Shown one piece after another: positions 45,994-57,708 of a DNA stretch of 64,000 nt. The notes under the pieces are model-generated. The model was not told where the DNA came from, did no database searches, and saw nothing but the letters and a program-made list of their open reading frames with translations. The first letter of the stretch is position 1; each line of letters begins with the position of its first letter. The DNA is from Gari tellinella. Lineage: Eukaryota; Mollusca; Bivalvia; Cardiida; Psammobiidae. The stretch lies in assembly GCA_922989275.2 (NCBI GenBank), contig OV277861.1, positions 29,232,479 through 29,296,478 on the forward strand, written 5' to 3'. The position numbers and the translations under genes are program-made.

Positions 45994-47219
45994 ATGCCTT
46001 ATATTTGTATTTTAATTTTCTATCTTGTTCATTTAATGTGTATTTGACCAGAATTGTTTTCATGTATATGAATATATCATATACCGGCCATATAGGTTTG
46101 ATAAATGTAATCCTTGATGTTGCAGCCATTCGGTCTCTTTAATATATGGTAAGAAAAGTAGTCCGAAATACATGTTTTGGAGTTGATTACAAAGTCAAGC
46201 GTTTACCCAGTAAATTGTCGCTGTGTGCTTAACGAACACTTATAAGACATTAAAATTAAACAATCAACTTAAATATATATTATTAAAGCATATTAAAAAA
46301 AAAAGGTCGAGCATGTTTATTTCAGCCTACCTACATGCCATAGCACCCATTGGCTGGTCGCTAGGTCTGTATCTCTCCGGCGGATACTCCGCCCTCTTTC
46401 TAACTGGTTGGAACCAGTTTCGATGTTTAGGTTAATAGAAAAATAGAATGCATATTTTTAGTACGATTACATAAAAACTTTACAGGGTGAATGTAAATAT
46501 TACGATATGAACACTGGTAAGCATTGTAAATGCAGCTGGAAGCTCTTCATCCAGCTATGGTTACAATGTGGAGCGTTAAAACATTTTAAATATGATTAGA
46601 AGCTATAAAGTTATGTTTGTAGGCAACCATTGTTGTCTGAACGTATGTTTTAATATTGCTTACGTATGTTGATTCAGAACTGATCCTCTTTGATCTACTA
46701 CATTGGTTTTGATCTACAGTATTGTATGCCATGATTATATAACCTAGAGCTCCGATGCCGATTACGCCATGAATGTAACAGTTTAAAAGAATAAAAGATG
46801 AAAACACTCGTTGGATCTAGTTATTGATACTACCCAAGCAGTAACATGATTTCTAAAGTTGATAACATATTTCAATAAATTTAGACACAAGAAAACATTT
46901 GAAAAATTGGCAAAAAATGTTGACGAGGTTAATTAAACACTCTATACAGTTTGAATTTCAGTATCTATAATTTAGACGATTTGGATAGTATTTCTAGATT
47001 ATAATAGAAATAAATGCATTAACATCAAGGTAGAACACGCTTTCTTGTAAATATGTTTAATTCAAATTCTAAAGTTAAAGAAAGGACCACATGGACCGTT
47101 TTGTACGGTTGTCTGTTTTGCCTGTGGTCCGTTTTGTTCCTAAACCTTCATTAGAATCATCTTCGACAAAATATATTTTGTTCTGAAGTTGCTGTTCAAG
47201 TTGCTAAAAAGAGAAGGCT
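45994..47219. other. No gene recognised
   Basis: AT-rich sequence with short frames only. A tract near 46560 follows a small CAGCTGGAAGCTCTTCATC / CAGCTATGG imperfect palindrome. Nothing else seen. Confidence 0.4.
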
Positions 47220-47470
47220 TTAATCCATTACAACATAGACTGTTTCTAGTTTTGAAGATAGGTGACCACTTAAAGCAGGTTGAATGTAAAGCAGAATGTG
47301 CCTTAAGGCACATTCTGCTTTACTTTCAGCCTGCTTTAAGCTATAATCTGCTAGAATATAGAAACATTGTTTGACAATACTTATTCATGAATGTATAAAT
47401 TGAAACTATTTTTTTCAGTGGAGAATAAATTGAAGGTGTAAGAAAGCGTATTTATCGGGTAATGGGTTAA
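47220..47470. mobile_element. H6 hairpin MITE, complete
   Basis: TTAATCCATTACAACATAG at 47220 and CGGGTAATGGGTTAA ending at 47470. The hairpin at about 47269-47341 has arms CTTAAAGCAGGTTGAATG and a perfect apex GAATGTGCCTTAAGGCACATTC. Reference copy for H6. Confidence 0.85.
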
Positions 47471-47569
47471 GCAACAAAACGTCTTTATCTAACACAGAAA
47501 ATAACAAAGAGGTTAATTATCATGTTAATTTACTTAAACCTTTCTATGCTGAAATAAGTATATGTATAG

Positions 47570-47639
47570 TTTACACGTGTAGACCCAGTCAGAAAGCTCC
47601 GACAGAAACCCTTATTGATCAGGGTATGTACTGTTTGTG
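47570..47639. repeat. H2 hairpin, worn
   Basis: TACACGTGTAGACCCAGTC and GATCAGGGTATGTACTGTTT with decayed apex. Confidence 0.6.
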
Positions 47640-47808
47640 TAATCTATATTTGCCTGTTTTATTTTCTAAACCCATCCCTTAAATCAAAATATAAAGTCAT
47701 ATTTTCAAAAGTGAAATAGAACACTTGAAAAGAATTACATCTACATGTAATCAGTAACTGTTGTCCATTCCGTCGTTGGCATTATTTTCTCTATTTTGTT
47801 ACATGTAA

Positions 47809-48240
47809 AGTCAGCGAACTTGTCCTCGGCAGTGGCATCATTGCACTGTTTGTAATCAGAAACCAGAATAGATATCGCTCTTATTTCTTACCCCTCCAGC
47901 GTACCGATGCAAGAAAGCTTTACGACGGAACAAAGGTGTAAATTGCTCGGAGGCCCGTTTGCTTTTGTTCTGTTCATTTAACATTTCTTTGTCAACCACC
48001 TTCATAGACATGCCGCCTCTGAAACCAACAGCACCTGTCCAATACCGACCCTGCCGTGAATCGCTAGCTACATGTACCATCAAGTTATTGGTGTCGAGCA
48101 TCTGTTGCGGGTGTTGCAGTTCCGTCTGTGCGTTATACTGCCGACGCCCACGCGATGATCCGAGCATAAAGAAGTGAAGGCGAGGGAATACAATCATGTC
48201 AATGGTCGGCACGATTGGATACACGGTTCTTGAATCTCGC
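47809..48240 (-). pseudogene. Beta-tubulin relic (C-terminal half)
   Basis: Minus-strand translation follows beta-tubulin from the second half onward: FPRLHFFM near 48165, then a shortened [38 protein letters not shown] and [10 protein letters not shown], then a jump of about 50 residues to [20 protein letters not shown], and finally, in the same region at about 47815-47850, QCNDATAED, the segment before the acidic tail. Several gaps relative to tubulin keep the frame, which stays open for 146 codons from 48296. Conserved nucleotide-binding and lateral-contact segments are missing, so it cannot make a normal tubulin. Either a pseudogene or a strongly reduced paralogue. Confidence 0.85.
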
Positions 48241-48341
48241 CCGTAGACGCCTATAATAACGACATAGAAGTGACCCATGTCATGAGAGAACCACACTTAC
48301 TCCATTGCTGTAACAGGCATGTAGTCAAACTCAAACGCGTA

Positions 48342-48566
48342 TTAACCCATTTGTGCCCAGTGGATTTTTCCATATTTTATATTGGATTAGTCAATCTTTA
48401 ATCAAAGTGATGCCTGGTCAAAATGTTCATTTTCATTTTGTTTTATATTGAAATTCCTTTCAGCAAACAGTGTAGACTCTGATCAGACGCCGCATTATGC
48501 GGCGGTTGATCAGAGTCTACACTGTTTGCCTATGTCCCTATGGGATGGTGGGCACAAAAGGGTTAA
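48342..48566. mobile_element. H4 hairpin MITE, reference copy
   Basis: TIRs TTAACCCATTTGTGCCCA and TGGGCACAAAAGGGTTAA with TTAA ends. Hairpin about 48464-48530: GCAAACAGTGTAGACTCTGA, apex GCCGCATTATGCGGC, right arm TGATCAGAGTCTACACTG. Confidence 0.9.
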
Positions 48567-48751
48567 AATACGACTGAAAAGACGATAAATGTGTTGTACC
48601 CATGACAAAATGAAGCTTAAAGCAGAGTTGAAAGAAATGCAGAACGCGACTCAGTCAGAAGTCTTTTGCATTAAACATTACCATGCACATTCATTGAAGT
48701 GGTCGCTCAACACAGGATTGACTCTCTTGCAATGACACAAACATACTCTTT

Positions 48752-48823
48752 TGCAAATAGTTCGCATCCCGATCAGACGTCGCGTCACGCGACGTCTGAT
48801 CAGGATCCAAACTATTTGCAAAT
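48752..48823. repeat. H1 hairpin, GTCGCGTCACGCGAC apex
   Basis: GCAAATAGTTCGCATCCCGA, apex ACGTCGCGTCACGCGACGT, right arm CTGATCAGGATCCAAACTA. Both sides of the apex have changed together relative to GCCGCG...CGCGGC. Confidence 0.8.
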
Positions 48824-48842
48824 AACCATGGTACCCGGGGTC

Positions 48843-48975
48843 AGATAGTTCACAGGGACGCGACACGAATGATTTTTGAGAAAAAAATGTCAGAATGTAT
48901 ATATAGAAACATATAAACATTCTGACATTTTTTTTTTCTCAAACATCAATCGTGTCGCCTCCCTGTGAGATAGTT
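48843..48975. mobile_element. 117-bp hAT-like foldback MITE
   Basis: The element 48851-48967 has inverted arms: CACAGGGACGCGACACGA ... AATGTCAGAATGT on the left and ACATTCTGACATT ... TCGTGTCGCCTCCCTGTG on the right, with a loop of about 18 bases. It is flanked by the 8-bp direct repeat AGATAGTT (48843-48850 and 48968-48975). An 8-bp duplication with CAGGG-like ends is the hAT pattern. Confidence 0.85.
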
Positions 48976-48999
48976 CAGAGGTTAATGTTTTCTGCTAAC

Positions 49000-49941
49000 A
49001 CTACACTCTGCTTTACACTCACAAATAGTCTAACAAGAATATAAGTACATGTAAAATGCAAACTCTCTCTTTTATTTCTTCATTACTCTTCCTTTCAATT
49101 ATTTTCCTCTCTTCTTTTACCAACTATCCCCTTATCTTAACTGTTATCACTAAATACCTAGATGTTATAATTAGATCCATTGTACAACTGTTTTGAATGT
49201 TTGCATTGGTCGATTCTAATGTTGTGAGAACTTGTGGCACACTCCCATTTAGAACTCTGTATATATTAAAATAAAATATGTTTAAACTAGTTCCTGTCCT
49301 TTCGTTCGTGTATAACAGGTTTACTATATTCAACCGTTTCATCTAGCTTCAACACTGCTCACTCAGATGCTTGGAATCTTATACAGTTGCTGTCTTGGAC
49401 CGTTTCCAATCCACCAATATCAGCCAACCGTGATTTTGACCTTGACCTAATTTGGACTTAAAATGTTGTAAATTTCTTGGTTAACTAGATTTTACCGTTT
49501 CTTATAGCGTCAACACAATTGCCTACAATGCTTGAATACTTAAACAGTTGTTGCCTTGAAACACTACTCGACCATCCAAATTATATGACCTTGATTTTTA
49601 CCTTTACGTTGACCTTGACCTAATATGGACTTAAAATATTTTAAATTGGTGCTTGAATCCAGATCACTGTATAATCATTATTTAAAACATAATCGATAGA
49701 CACATACGCATGTATCTGATTTATGTCCATTGCGAACAATTTTTGTCAGAAATAATAAACAGGTATATTCAAAAGCTAAGTTACAGATAGATTTAATTCA
49801 TTTCCACTTTCGTTATGTAAACCAGTACGATTGTTGAAATACTTTGAGAGTACTAGCAGTTTTATAACCCACACCAAGAAACACCCAAAGAAAAGAAAAA
49901 AAAGAAATATAAAACAAAAAACCAACACCATTTTATTGTAA
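49000..49941. other. No gene recognised
   Basis: Two related tracts, GACCTTGACCTAATTTGGAC (about 49438) and GACCTTGACCTAATATGGAC (about 49612), point to an old dispersed or tandem repeat. No frame of note. A half hairpin (GCAAACAGTGTAGATCCAGA) is at about 49942. Confidence 0.45.
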
Positions 49942-50260
49942 TGCAAACAGTGTAGATCCAGATCAGCTAACTCTGACGCGGCTTCACCTCCAACAAAATG
50001 TTTTGTTTTAAGGTTGATGCTTAAACATGACGAAAATATAACAGCAAACTTTAAGCAGCGAAAAATCTTTATTAAACTCAGTAAATAAAGGGGTTAACAT
50101 CTTGTTGTTTACGTTATCCTTTTAATGCAGGAACCAGCATATGTATGTTGCAAACAGTGTAACTTATTTTCTAAAAGCGTCCCTAAACTCAAAGAAATAG
50201 TCTCTTTTCAAAATTAGTGTGAAGTACCGTAGAACAGGGTCTTTTTTATTGAAATAACAA

Positions 50261-50458
50261 TACAGTACAACCCCTCTATTACGACCATTAAAACGATCGG
50301 ATAAAAGCCAGATGACAGCTAAAAGCAAGGTGACAGTAAAACAAAAAGCTCCTGTAGGAGCTTTTTGTTTTACTGTCACCTTGCTTTAAGCAGTCACCCG
50401 TCGTAAACACCTTATGATTAACATAATTTAGTGGTCGTAATAGAGGGGTTCTACTGTA
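50261..50458. mobile_element. H5 hairpin MITE, reference copy
   Basis: TA ends; TIRs TACAGTACAACCCCTCTATT and AATAGAGGGGTTCTACTGTA match over almost all positions. The central palindrome about 50322-50387 is GCAAGGTGACAGTAAAAC, apex AGCTCCTGTAGGAGCT, and the complement. Confidence 0.9.
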
Positions 50459-50523
50459 GTCCATTCCGTCGTCGGCATTATGTTCGCCAGTATAGTCGCC
50501 TGCGACGTCGTCATTCTTTCTTC

Positions 50524-50960
50524 TTACCCTCACCAGTGTTAACTGTACAGTGGAGAATACGTTATTCTTTCCCGTTTAAACGAAACGAAACGCAAACGCA
50601 AAACACTAAAAGGTAGAAAAATGCAACTTTTGGACAATTCTGATAATTCATGTTTATCTTGGTGGCAAACAGTTTGGAGCCTGATCAGACGCCGGGTTAC
50701 CCGGTGTCTGATCTGGCTTTAAACTGTTTGCAATAGAAATAATAGTGTTTTCGCAAACGCGTTTGTTGGGAAAGGATAACGTTTTCTCCACTGTACCACT
50801 GCAAGAAAGCGTTACGTTCGATGGAACGTTGCAGTGATTTGTTCAGCGACACGTTGGAACAGCTCCTGAATGGCGACACTGTTCCCGACAAATGTTGCCG
50901 ACATCCTGCTACCTCGTGGGATAATCTCGTCCACAGACGCCTATAACGACATAGAAGTGA
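50524..50960 (-). pseudogene. Beta-tubulin relic split by an H3 MITE
   Basis: The right part (50796-50945) reads, in minus-strand sense, [16 protein letters not shown] and [17 protein letters not shown], then after a frameshift ERNAFLQWY, matching the beta-tubulin segment PPRGLKMSATF...IQELF.R...F...RKAFLHWYTGEG. The H3 element at 50546-50795 interrupts at the Trp-Tyr codons; the continuation ACTGGTGAGGG (TGEG) resumes at about 50534-50524. Upstream sequence GTCGTTATAGGCGTCTGTGG is shared with the relic at 47.8 kb (GTCGTTATTATAGGCGTC), so the two arose by duplication. Confidence 0.8.
50546..50795. mobile_element. H3 hairpin MITE, reference copy
   Basis: TA at both ends, TIRs TACAGTGGAGAATACGTTAT and ATAACGTTTTCTCCACTGTA. 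Spacer tract CCGTTTAAACGAAACG contains the TTAA used by H7 in the copy at 34.2 kb. Hairpin about 50663-50732: GCAAACAGTTTGGAGCCTGA, apex CGCCGGGTTACCCGGTG. It disrupts the tubulin relic. Confidence 0.92.
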
Positions 50961-51372
50961 TTCACCTTACATGAAAACCAGACTTACTAAATTGCCATAA
51001 AAGAAACAGTTAGTGGCAGCTTAATGCCGGAGAATGTCACGCAGAGCGCTGAGCCGAATTATTCACACTACGAATTATTCACACCGTAATTAGAGGTGTG
51101 AAGAATTCGTACGAAAGGGTATGAATTCTTCCACTCGTGTGACCAATGTGTGAAGATTTCGTACGAATATGTCACACAATGGCAGTGTGAGATTTTCGTA
51201 CCCCCTTTTTGAACGACCTGTTGGTACCTACGGATTCTTCACACATCACCTTTCGTTTAACATTTCTTTATGAAACAAGTTCTAACAGCTTAGGCAAATC
51301 ACTTTCCATAGCGCAAAAGATGGTGTATTGCGTCGTTTTGTGGGATGACACTAGAGTACTAGGGAAAACAGG

Positions 51373-51450
51373 CGATCCTTTCACGTACTGTCATGACCCG
51401 GGATCGAACTCGGGATGCATTGTTAAGAAGCGGGTGCGCTAAAACTGTGT
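51373..51450 (-). repeat. tRNA-derived SINE head
   Basis: In minus-strand sense: CACAGTTTTAGCGCACCC (A-box-like) and ATCCCGAGTTCGATCCCGGG, a full T-arm with B box. The anticodon arm is poorly formed, which suits a SINE head better than a tRNA gene. Confidence 0.55.
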
Positions 51451-51699
51451 TATCCACTTTTACATGCAGTGTTTACGATTTGATCAAAAATGCTCTTTAA
51501 CAGCCGACCTAAATCCGAAGAATTATCTGTGGATAAGTACAGCCTTTTTTATCCAATGATCAAACTTAAGTCCCGTTGAGTTTATGCTTAGTTCCCGGCT
51601 TCCTTTGAGGCATAATAGGCAGACAACCGACAGGTTGCTTGCCGAATGCTGGTAGATTGTTGGTATTCTTAACGGGATGGGGAGAGATGGGACCCGTGG

Positions 51700-51855
51700 C
51701 CGTGGTCCAGTGCTCATAGTGACTATAACTTACACTCAATTGGCTCCTTACTGCTGTTGATTCGAATCCCAATCTGAACATTTGGGCTTTTTCATTTGGA
51801 GGAGCCTTCAAGCTGGCTATCGGAAATTCGGTGCTTTTACCCAGATGCAATTTTT
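51700..51855 (+). repeat. Meta-domain-like SINE fragment
   Basis: TGATTCGAATCCCAATCTG (B-box-like) followed by GAGGAGCCTTCAAGCTGGCT and CGGTGCTTTTACCCAGATGC, close to the conserved SINE core that I recall as GGAAGCCATCCAGCTGGCTT with GGTGGTTCTACCCAGGTGC in molluscs. The recollection should be checked. Confidence 0.5.
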
Positions 51856-54800
51856 TACCTGATACAGTTTATGACGTGCATCCTGTTTCTTCTCCCATAT
51901 GCAATTAGCTTTATGTCGAGATATGACTAAAATACTGTTAACATAGTATGAACTCAGAATTCTGGGCCTCGGTTTGATTTTAAAGTGGAGTTAAAAGCTA
52001 GTTTCAACGACGGTCATAGAAACGACATCGCCTTAAAATCGGTCGATTCCGGGCACCTTACACGTCGATCGGACCCAAGAAAGCTTTTGACCAAATATAC
52101 AAACGTATACAAGCGTGTCAGAAGTCGGACAAGGCCGTCTCCATCCGGCGTTTGTCTATCATATACCGGCCGTTGTAATGACGAAAAGTGACCCTACCAC
52201 TCAGAATTGTGACCCCGGGATATTTTTCGACTCAGAAAATTAACCTCCCGGGTCATTTTACATGTATTATGCCAAAGCAAGTCCCAAGGACAGTTTTCTA
52301 CGTCAAAAATTGTCCTCATGTGTCACTCTTTAGAGGGGGGGGGGGGTTTACTGAATGCCCATGATCTGGACTACACGATAAGGCAATCGGTAGTATGGTT
52401 CCATGTAAGAAAGTGAGCAACATAACAAAGAAGTGAAATCAGTGCGTCTTTGTAAACCTCATTCATATATTGAACCCACGATAACCAATATCGGGCGATT
52501 TTGAGGACAGACAGACAAACTAACAAACAGACTAACAAGAAGTGTAATATAAAAATGAAGCATGACTTCTTTGAAGAATTGTTTTTACCGTTTCGTCATA
52601 AGCAGAAGTTTCTTCTGGGAAAATGACCACTTTGGTCATGAGCACTGAAGGACGCTTCCAATAACACAGCCAAAGGCAATACTCAACAACCCGATTACCA
52701 TACTTTAAAATCAATATAGCTCAAACGTGCACTGTGACCGTGTCCGTTGAGCTACGGATTTTAGTCTGCATCGAAACGTTTTCATTTTACAGTAAGATTT
52801 TTCCCAAATTGTTCTATAATCCTGTAGAATACAGGACACCCTATACGCCACACTGCCACCAGTAACACCACCCCAATACTTATATTTTGAAAATCAACAA
52901 GTTCAAAGTTATCTGTGCTATTTGTCTTTGTGCTGATTAGACCTGAGTTTTGCACATCACGTATGGTCGTGCTGTGATTGTTACGTGTTCCGAGTTATAT
53001 AACTAGAAGCGTGTTCTTCGGGAAACATGTGTCAACTGCCAGGAATGATCAGTCGAACAACTAAAAATCCCAGCTTCAGTACAGCAGAAGTTATCTGCCA
53101 GAAAATAAACTGTATAAAAAGGAAATTATTATTATTATCTCATGGTATTGATGCAAGAGTTATGAACCATGTGCAAGGCACTTCCCCTCACCAAACTATT
53201 TCCATAAATGAAAGTTCATCTGATAAACAATAGTAGAACCGGAGTTATAGGCAGAAAACAGGGAAAGAAGGAATTACTCTCACCGCACTGATGCAGGAGT
53301 TATGGTCCTCATGCAAAACACTTTTATACATCAATCTCTTTCGATTAAGGAATATCGCGCCAGTTTCAATTTTTTTACAGTCAAAGGGAAGCAACTTTTG
53401 CAACACGTCTGATGTGTTGTCTCCCTTTAACCAATTCAATATAGTTTATATTTGAAATTTGTATTTTTTCCTACCTCAAAAAGCTTAATGGTGTGGTCAT
53501 ATAATTTGGCGTCCACGATAAGTTATATATACTAATAATGCTTGTAAAGTGATATATTGCTGACGATTAAACAGTGGATTTTGACACATTTTAGCATTTA
53601 AAAGTGGTTAACATATATCATTTATAGATAGCCCTATTTGTAATTGGATAGACATGATTTACTCTACATGCAGACTTTGTATTTTGTAGAAAAAATAGTT
53701 CGGGTAACCATAACTGTAATTAGTGATTTCAGTAAATTAATGCTTTATTAATATTTGTGAAACATATTGGCAAAATCTGAATGTAAGAACTGTAGGAGAA
53801 ATTTTTTGAAAAATAACTATTTGATGTGTTCCCTTTATTGACGAATAAAATGTTGTTTCCATGTTTTTATGCTACTTCCTCATATTCTTTTCTTTTTTAT
53901 GAAAACATATGAATAACCCAATATCTAAGGAAAATTACAAAGCTGAAGAGGGGTGTTCTGAGATTTTATTATCAACAGCACGTGTCTCTGGCTAATTAGG
54001 GGTATACCAAAAAACAAGCTATTAAGAAAAGAACCAGTTCGGGGACTCCCTATTTTATTTCATATTTCTGCACAACAGGGTATATACTAGCAACATGAAG
54101 AATTTGAAAAAAATCTGAATGGTTTGAAAATTCGAACAAACTGCCGCGATAGTCGTTAATGAAATTTTAATTTCAAAAGCTTCGGAATGGCAGAATCTCT
54201 CGGAAAATAGTAGAAAGGGGAATACCTCTCACGGTGTTTATACAATAATTATGAACTGTGTTTGCAATACACGTCTCTTTAAATGAAATTTCACCTTTAA
54301 AACTTCAGTAAAAAACAAAACCATGACAGTCGGACGATCGGACAGACAGTCTACGGTAAGTTGACCGACCCCGACGTGTCATCATTGCCTTCAGCTGGTG
54401 ACACAGAAACCGGTCCATACATTTATAAAGTTCTTAGAATGCATCGTACAGACGGACCGAATAATATCCGATACGACGGAATCGAGTAAATTATATGCTA
54501 TTACTACCATGCTATTTTTCAGTTTTATGTGTCTATAATTAATTATATCGTGTGCCGAAAATGTGACATTTGTACCCCATGTGACCTTGACCTTTTACCT
54601 TATGACCCAATTTAAACAGGCAGTCTAGTACATATGTTTTGTCATTATGTGAAATATAAGACATCTATCAAGTAAAGCAAACCTAATATGTCCCCCTATC
54701 CATCTGGTGGCTAAAAGCTTTTTGGAAAGTGTGACGTTTTCGTATGCACACATTTTTTACATTCGTTTTTTAAAAAAATCGACATGTGAAGAATTCGTAT

Positions 54801-54965
54801 CTACTGTCAGGGGGGGCTGAGAGTAAGTACGAATTATTCACAAATGTGTGACATATTCGTATGAAATTCCTACGAATTCCTCACAGGTGTGAAGAATTCG
54901 TAGTGTGAATAATTCAGCTCAACAGAGCGCTCCATTTTGCCCTGTATTTATGTGGTCACCTGTCT

Positions 54966-56914
54966 TTAAAGCCGCATTGTGTTTTTGAGAAACCTGCATA
55001 AAACGGTTGTTTGGGGTCCCATTTGAACTACGTAGGACGTGATTCATTCACAAAAACCGACTTTATCTAAGAAATTCGCTTTTTAAATGTTATTTATAAT
55101 ATTTTTGTGCTGCACAAATTAAAAAGCCTCCCCTATGAATGGAAAGAAGGACAACTCTGTAAATACAGGGCTCCAGATAACGGAAGTATTTCGAAAAACT
55201 AAAATCTTTATTTCTGCTTTTAAACCCAATGGTGTCATACTCATTAAAATTGCCTCGAAGAGACGGTTTAATCAGTAGTAACACCATAGCATTCGGTGCT
55301 GAAATGAGTGAGAAAATGTTAGATTAGTTCAGATTACTCCCGGTTACATGTGTATAGCTGGAGCACTGAGAATTACTCTGTTAACCCTTATTCTGCTGCA
55401 CAGACGTCTGCTTTGACATTGTCGTCTGCAAAATTTGTTCAGTTTAGATTTATGCATTGTTTTAATTAAACAAATATTAAGACGAGTGTCAAACAGTTTG
55501 GATCCAGATGAGACGCCGCGTTACGCGGCGTCTTTCTAGATTCAAACAGTTTGTAAACTCCCGTAAAGTTACGACCAATGGGCACAGGGTTAAACACTAC
55601 TTGATCCAGTGACAACGTGTACATATTAATCACCATGGGTAAGCGATTAAAACATTACGGAGGATCTATACCTTGAACTTGCTGAAAATGACTGTTTCAG
55701 CCTTGTCCGCTCTCTAACTCAAACACTTCTTTTTTGATCTTCACCAATCTTGCTACAAATGTTTATTAGTATAGAATCTAGGTCAGGTTCAATAACTAGC
55801 AAAATCGCATAAGGCATGTCTGAGTTATTGTCCTTGAATAATTAAAAAATGACTGTTTCAGCATTTTCTGCTCTCTAACACAAACACTTTTTATTGGATC
55901 TTCACCAAACTTGCTGACAACGTGTATTGGTATTAAATCTAGGTCAAGGAAAAAAAGTATTTGTGTTAGAGAGCAAAAAATGGTGAAACAGTCCTTTTTT
56001 ATACATAAAGGGCAATAACTAAGATAATCCTTATGGGACTTTAGTAATAATCACACTGGACCTAGATTTTATATAAATAAAGCATTTCAGCAAGTTTGGT
56101 GAAGATCCGATGAAAACTCTTTGTGTTAGAGAGCAAAAAAGGCTGAAACAGCCATTTTTTTAATAATTAAAGGGATATTACTCCAACATGCCTCATGCGA
56201 TTTTAGTAGGATTCAAACCTAACCTTGATTTTATATTAATGAAAACTTTAAGCAAGTTTGGTGAAGATTAAAAAAAGTATTTGTGTTGGAGAGCAAAATT
56301 TGCTGAAAACAGTCATTTCTAATACATAAAGGGCAAAAACTCAGATATGCCACATGCGATTTTAGTAAAATTCAAACTAGACCTAAATTTTATATGAATA
56401 AATATTTTCAGCATGTTTGGTGAATATCCGATAAAAGCTGTTTGTTTTAGAGTGCAAAAATGACTGAAACAGTCATTTTTTATTAATAAACAGGCAATAA
56501 CTCAAAAATACCTTATGCGATTTTAGTAGTAATCAAACTAAACCTTGATTTTATATCAATGAACATTTTCAGCAAGTTTGTGGAAGATCGGATAAAAAAT
56601 ATTCGAGTTAGAGAGCGAACAAAAAAGTGTGATAGTCTAACTGACTGATGGAAGGGCGGGCGAAGGTAGATAACGGTTACACACGGTGAAGTTGAATCCG
56701 GCTGTATCACGTGATACTAAGCCGTGTGGTAATGTTTATATCAGACGTTCTATTTTCGGTTTGTTATGATTTTAAATCGCCCTTTTTGGTGATTTAGGTC
56801 CGTCTTCATCATTTCATAGATCAGTTTGGCCCATAAGAATGTTCAAACATTATTATTAGCCGTTATTGTATTTCAAACATTAAGAAAAGGTCTGAAAACA
56901 CAATTGGACTTTAA
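54966..56914. mobile_element. H7 TTAA element, copy 3
   Basis: 1949 bp. TTAAAGCCGCATTGTGTTTT at the left, CACAATTGGACTTTAA at the right. Nested hairpin at about 55489-55554. Layout as copy 2, with an extra 24-base segment (ATTATTATTAGCCGTTATTG...) near 56849. It starts about 35 bp from the end of the 3.9-kb element. Confidence 0.9.
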
Positions 56915-57119
56915 AGATCCCAATGCGTCTCCATTCAGTGGTCGCTTAACTCTTTCCAATCCTCCGCCGGAGAAAACAGTTCCAATCTATACAGTCATGA
57001 ACATGTACCATGAAATATTTTCTATATCCTAGCAGATGGTACCTTTAATCTGATAGTAAAGCAGAAACAGGCTTTGTGATGATGATGTACAACAGGGTTG
57101 ACTCTTTCACTTTCAATGA

Positions 57120-57320
57120 TGCAAAAGGCTTCAGAGGCGGCTGATCTGGATCTAAACTGTTTGCAATGCAATGAAACCGGTCTTATCATTACATGGCTCA
57201 AGCGTATTCCTATAATATATCAACAAAAGTTTGCTTAAAGCCCTCAATGCCTTTTCCCGAGTACACGTGTTGTTGCAAACAGTCTGATCAGGTTCCAAAC
57301 TATTGACACACTCGTATCGA
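57120..57320. repeat. Two half hairpins
   Basis: Right arms only: GGCTGATCTGGATCTAAACT near 57139 and GTCTGATCAGGTTCCAAACT near 57282. No gene in 56915-57700. Confidence 0.55.
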
Positions 57321-57708
57321 TGTTTCAGCATTCAAACTTCATGAAATCTAAAGCAGATGACGTAATTTCCCTGAAAACAATGCAGACAAAGACCAACTGA
57401 CGTAATTTTCCTGAAAATCATAATATATACAGAATGCAATTTAGTTTCGTGATAAAATAATGAAACCTGTTTCGTCGTCATTGCACCGCGTGGTCAAACA
57501 CTACCATCTGTTTTTATTTCTCACATTTAGATTGTTAAAAAAGCCTGAAAATCAAGTGGTGATTCAACAATCTTGCTTTTGAGGGCATCATAAAACGAAC
57601 GTATATTACTATGTAAAGTGCATTAAAAGTGCATATGAGGTGAGAAAACTATCTTTATAGGGACAGCACTGGAATGTAATCATTTTGATTTTTGAACGCG
57701 TATTTCTA

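Larger units (their letters stand above)
51042..54931. mobile_element. 3.9-kb TIR element with 9-bp target duplication
   Basis: The direct repeat CAGAGCGCT lies at 51042-51050 and 54923-54931. Inside it, GAGCCGAATTATTCACACTA (51051) and TAGTGTGAATAATTCAGCTC (ending 54920) are inverted repeats continuing to about 40 bases. Both subterminal regions hold variants of GTGTGAAGAATTCGTACGAA (51085-51190; 54783-54905). The interior has a tRNA-like segment, a Meta-SINE-like piece and G runs, but no transposase. An 8-9 bp duplication suits hAT or Mutator-like elements; I cannot decide. Confidence 0.85.

Noticed and set aside
46223..46435. 70-codon plus-strand frame
   Set aside because: No similarity, low complexity at its start, and no exon signals.
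44242..51450. Functional tRNA genes at 44242 and 51373
   Set aside because: Good B boxes, but acceptor and anticodon stems do not close; tRNA-derived SINE heads are more likely.
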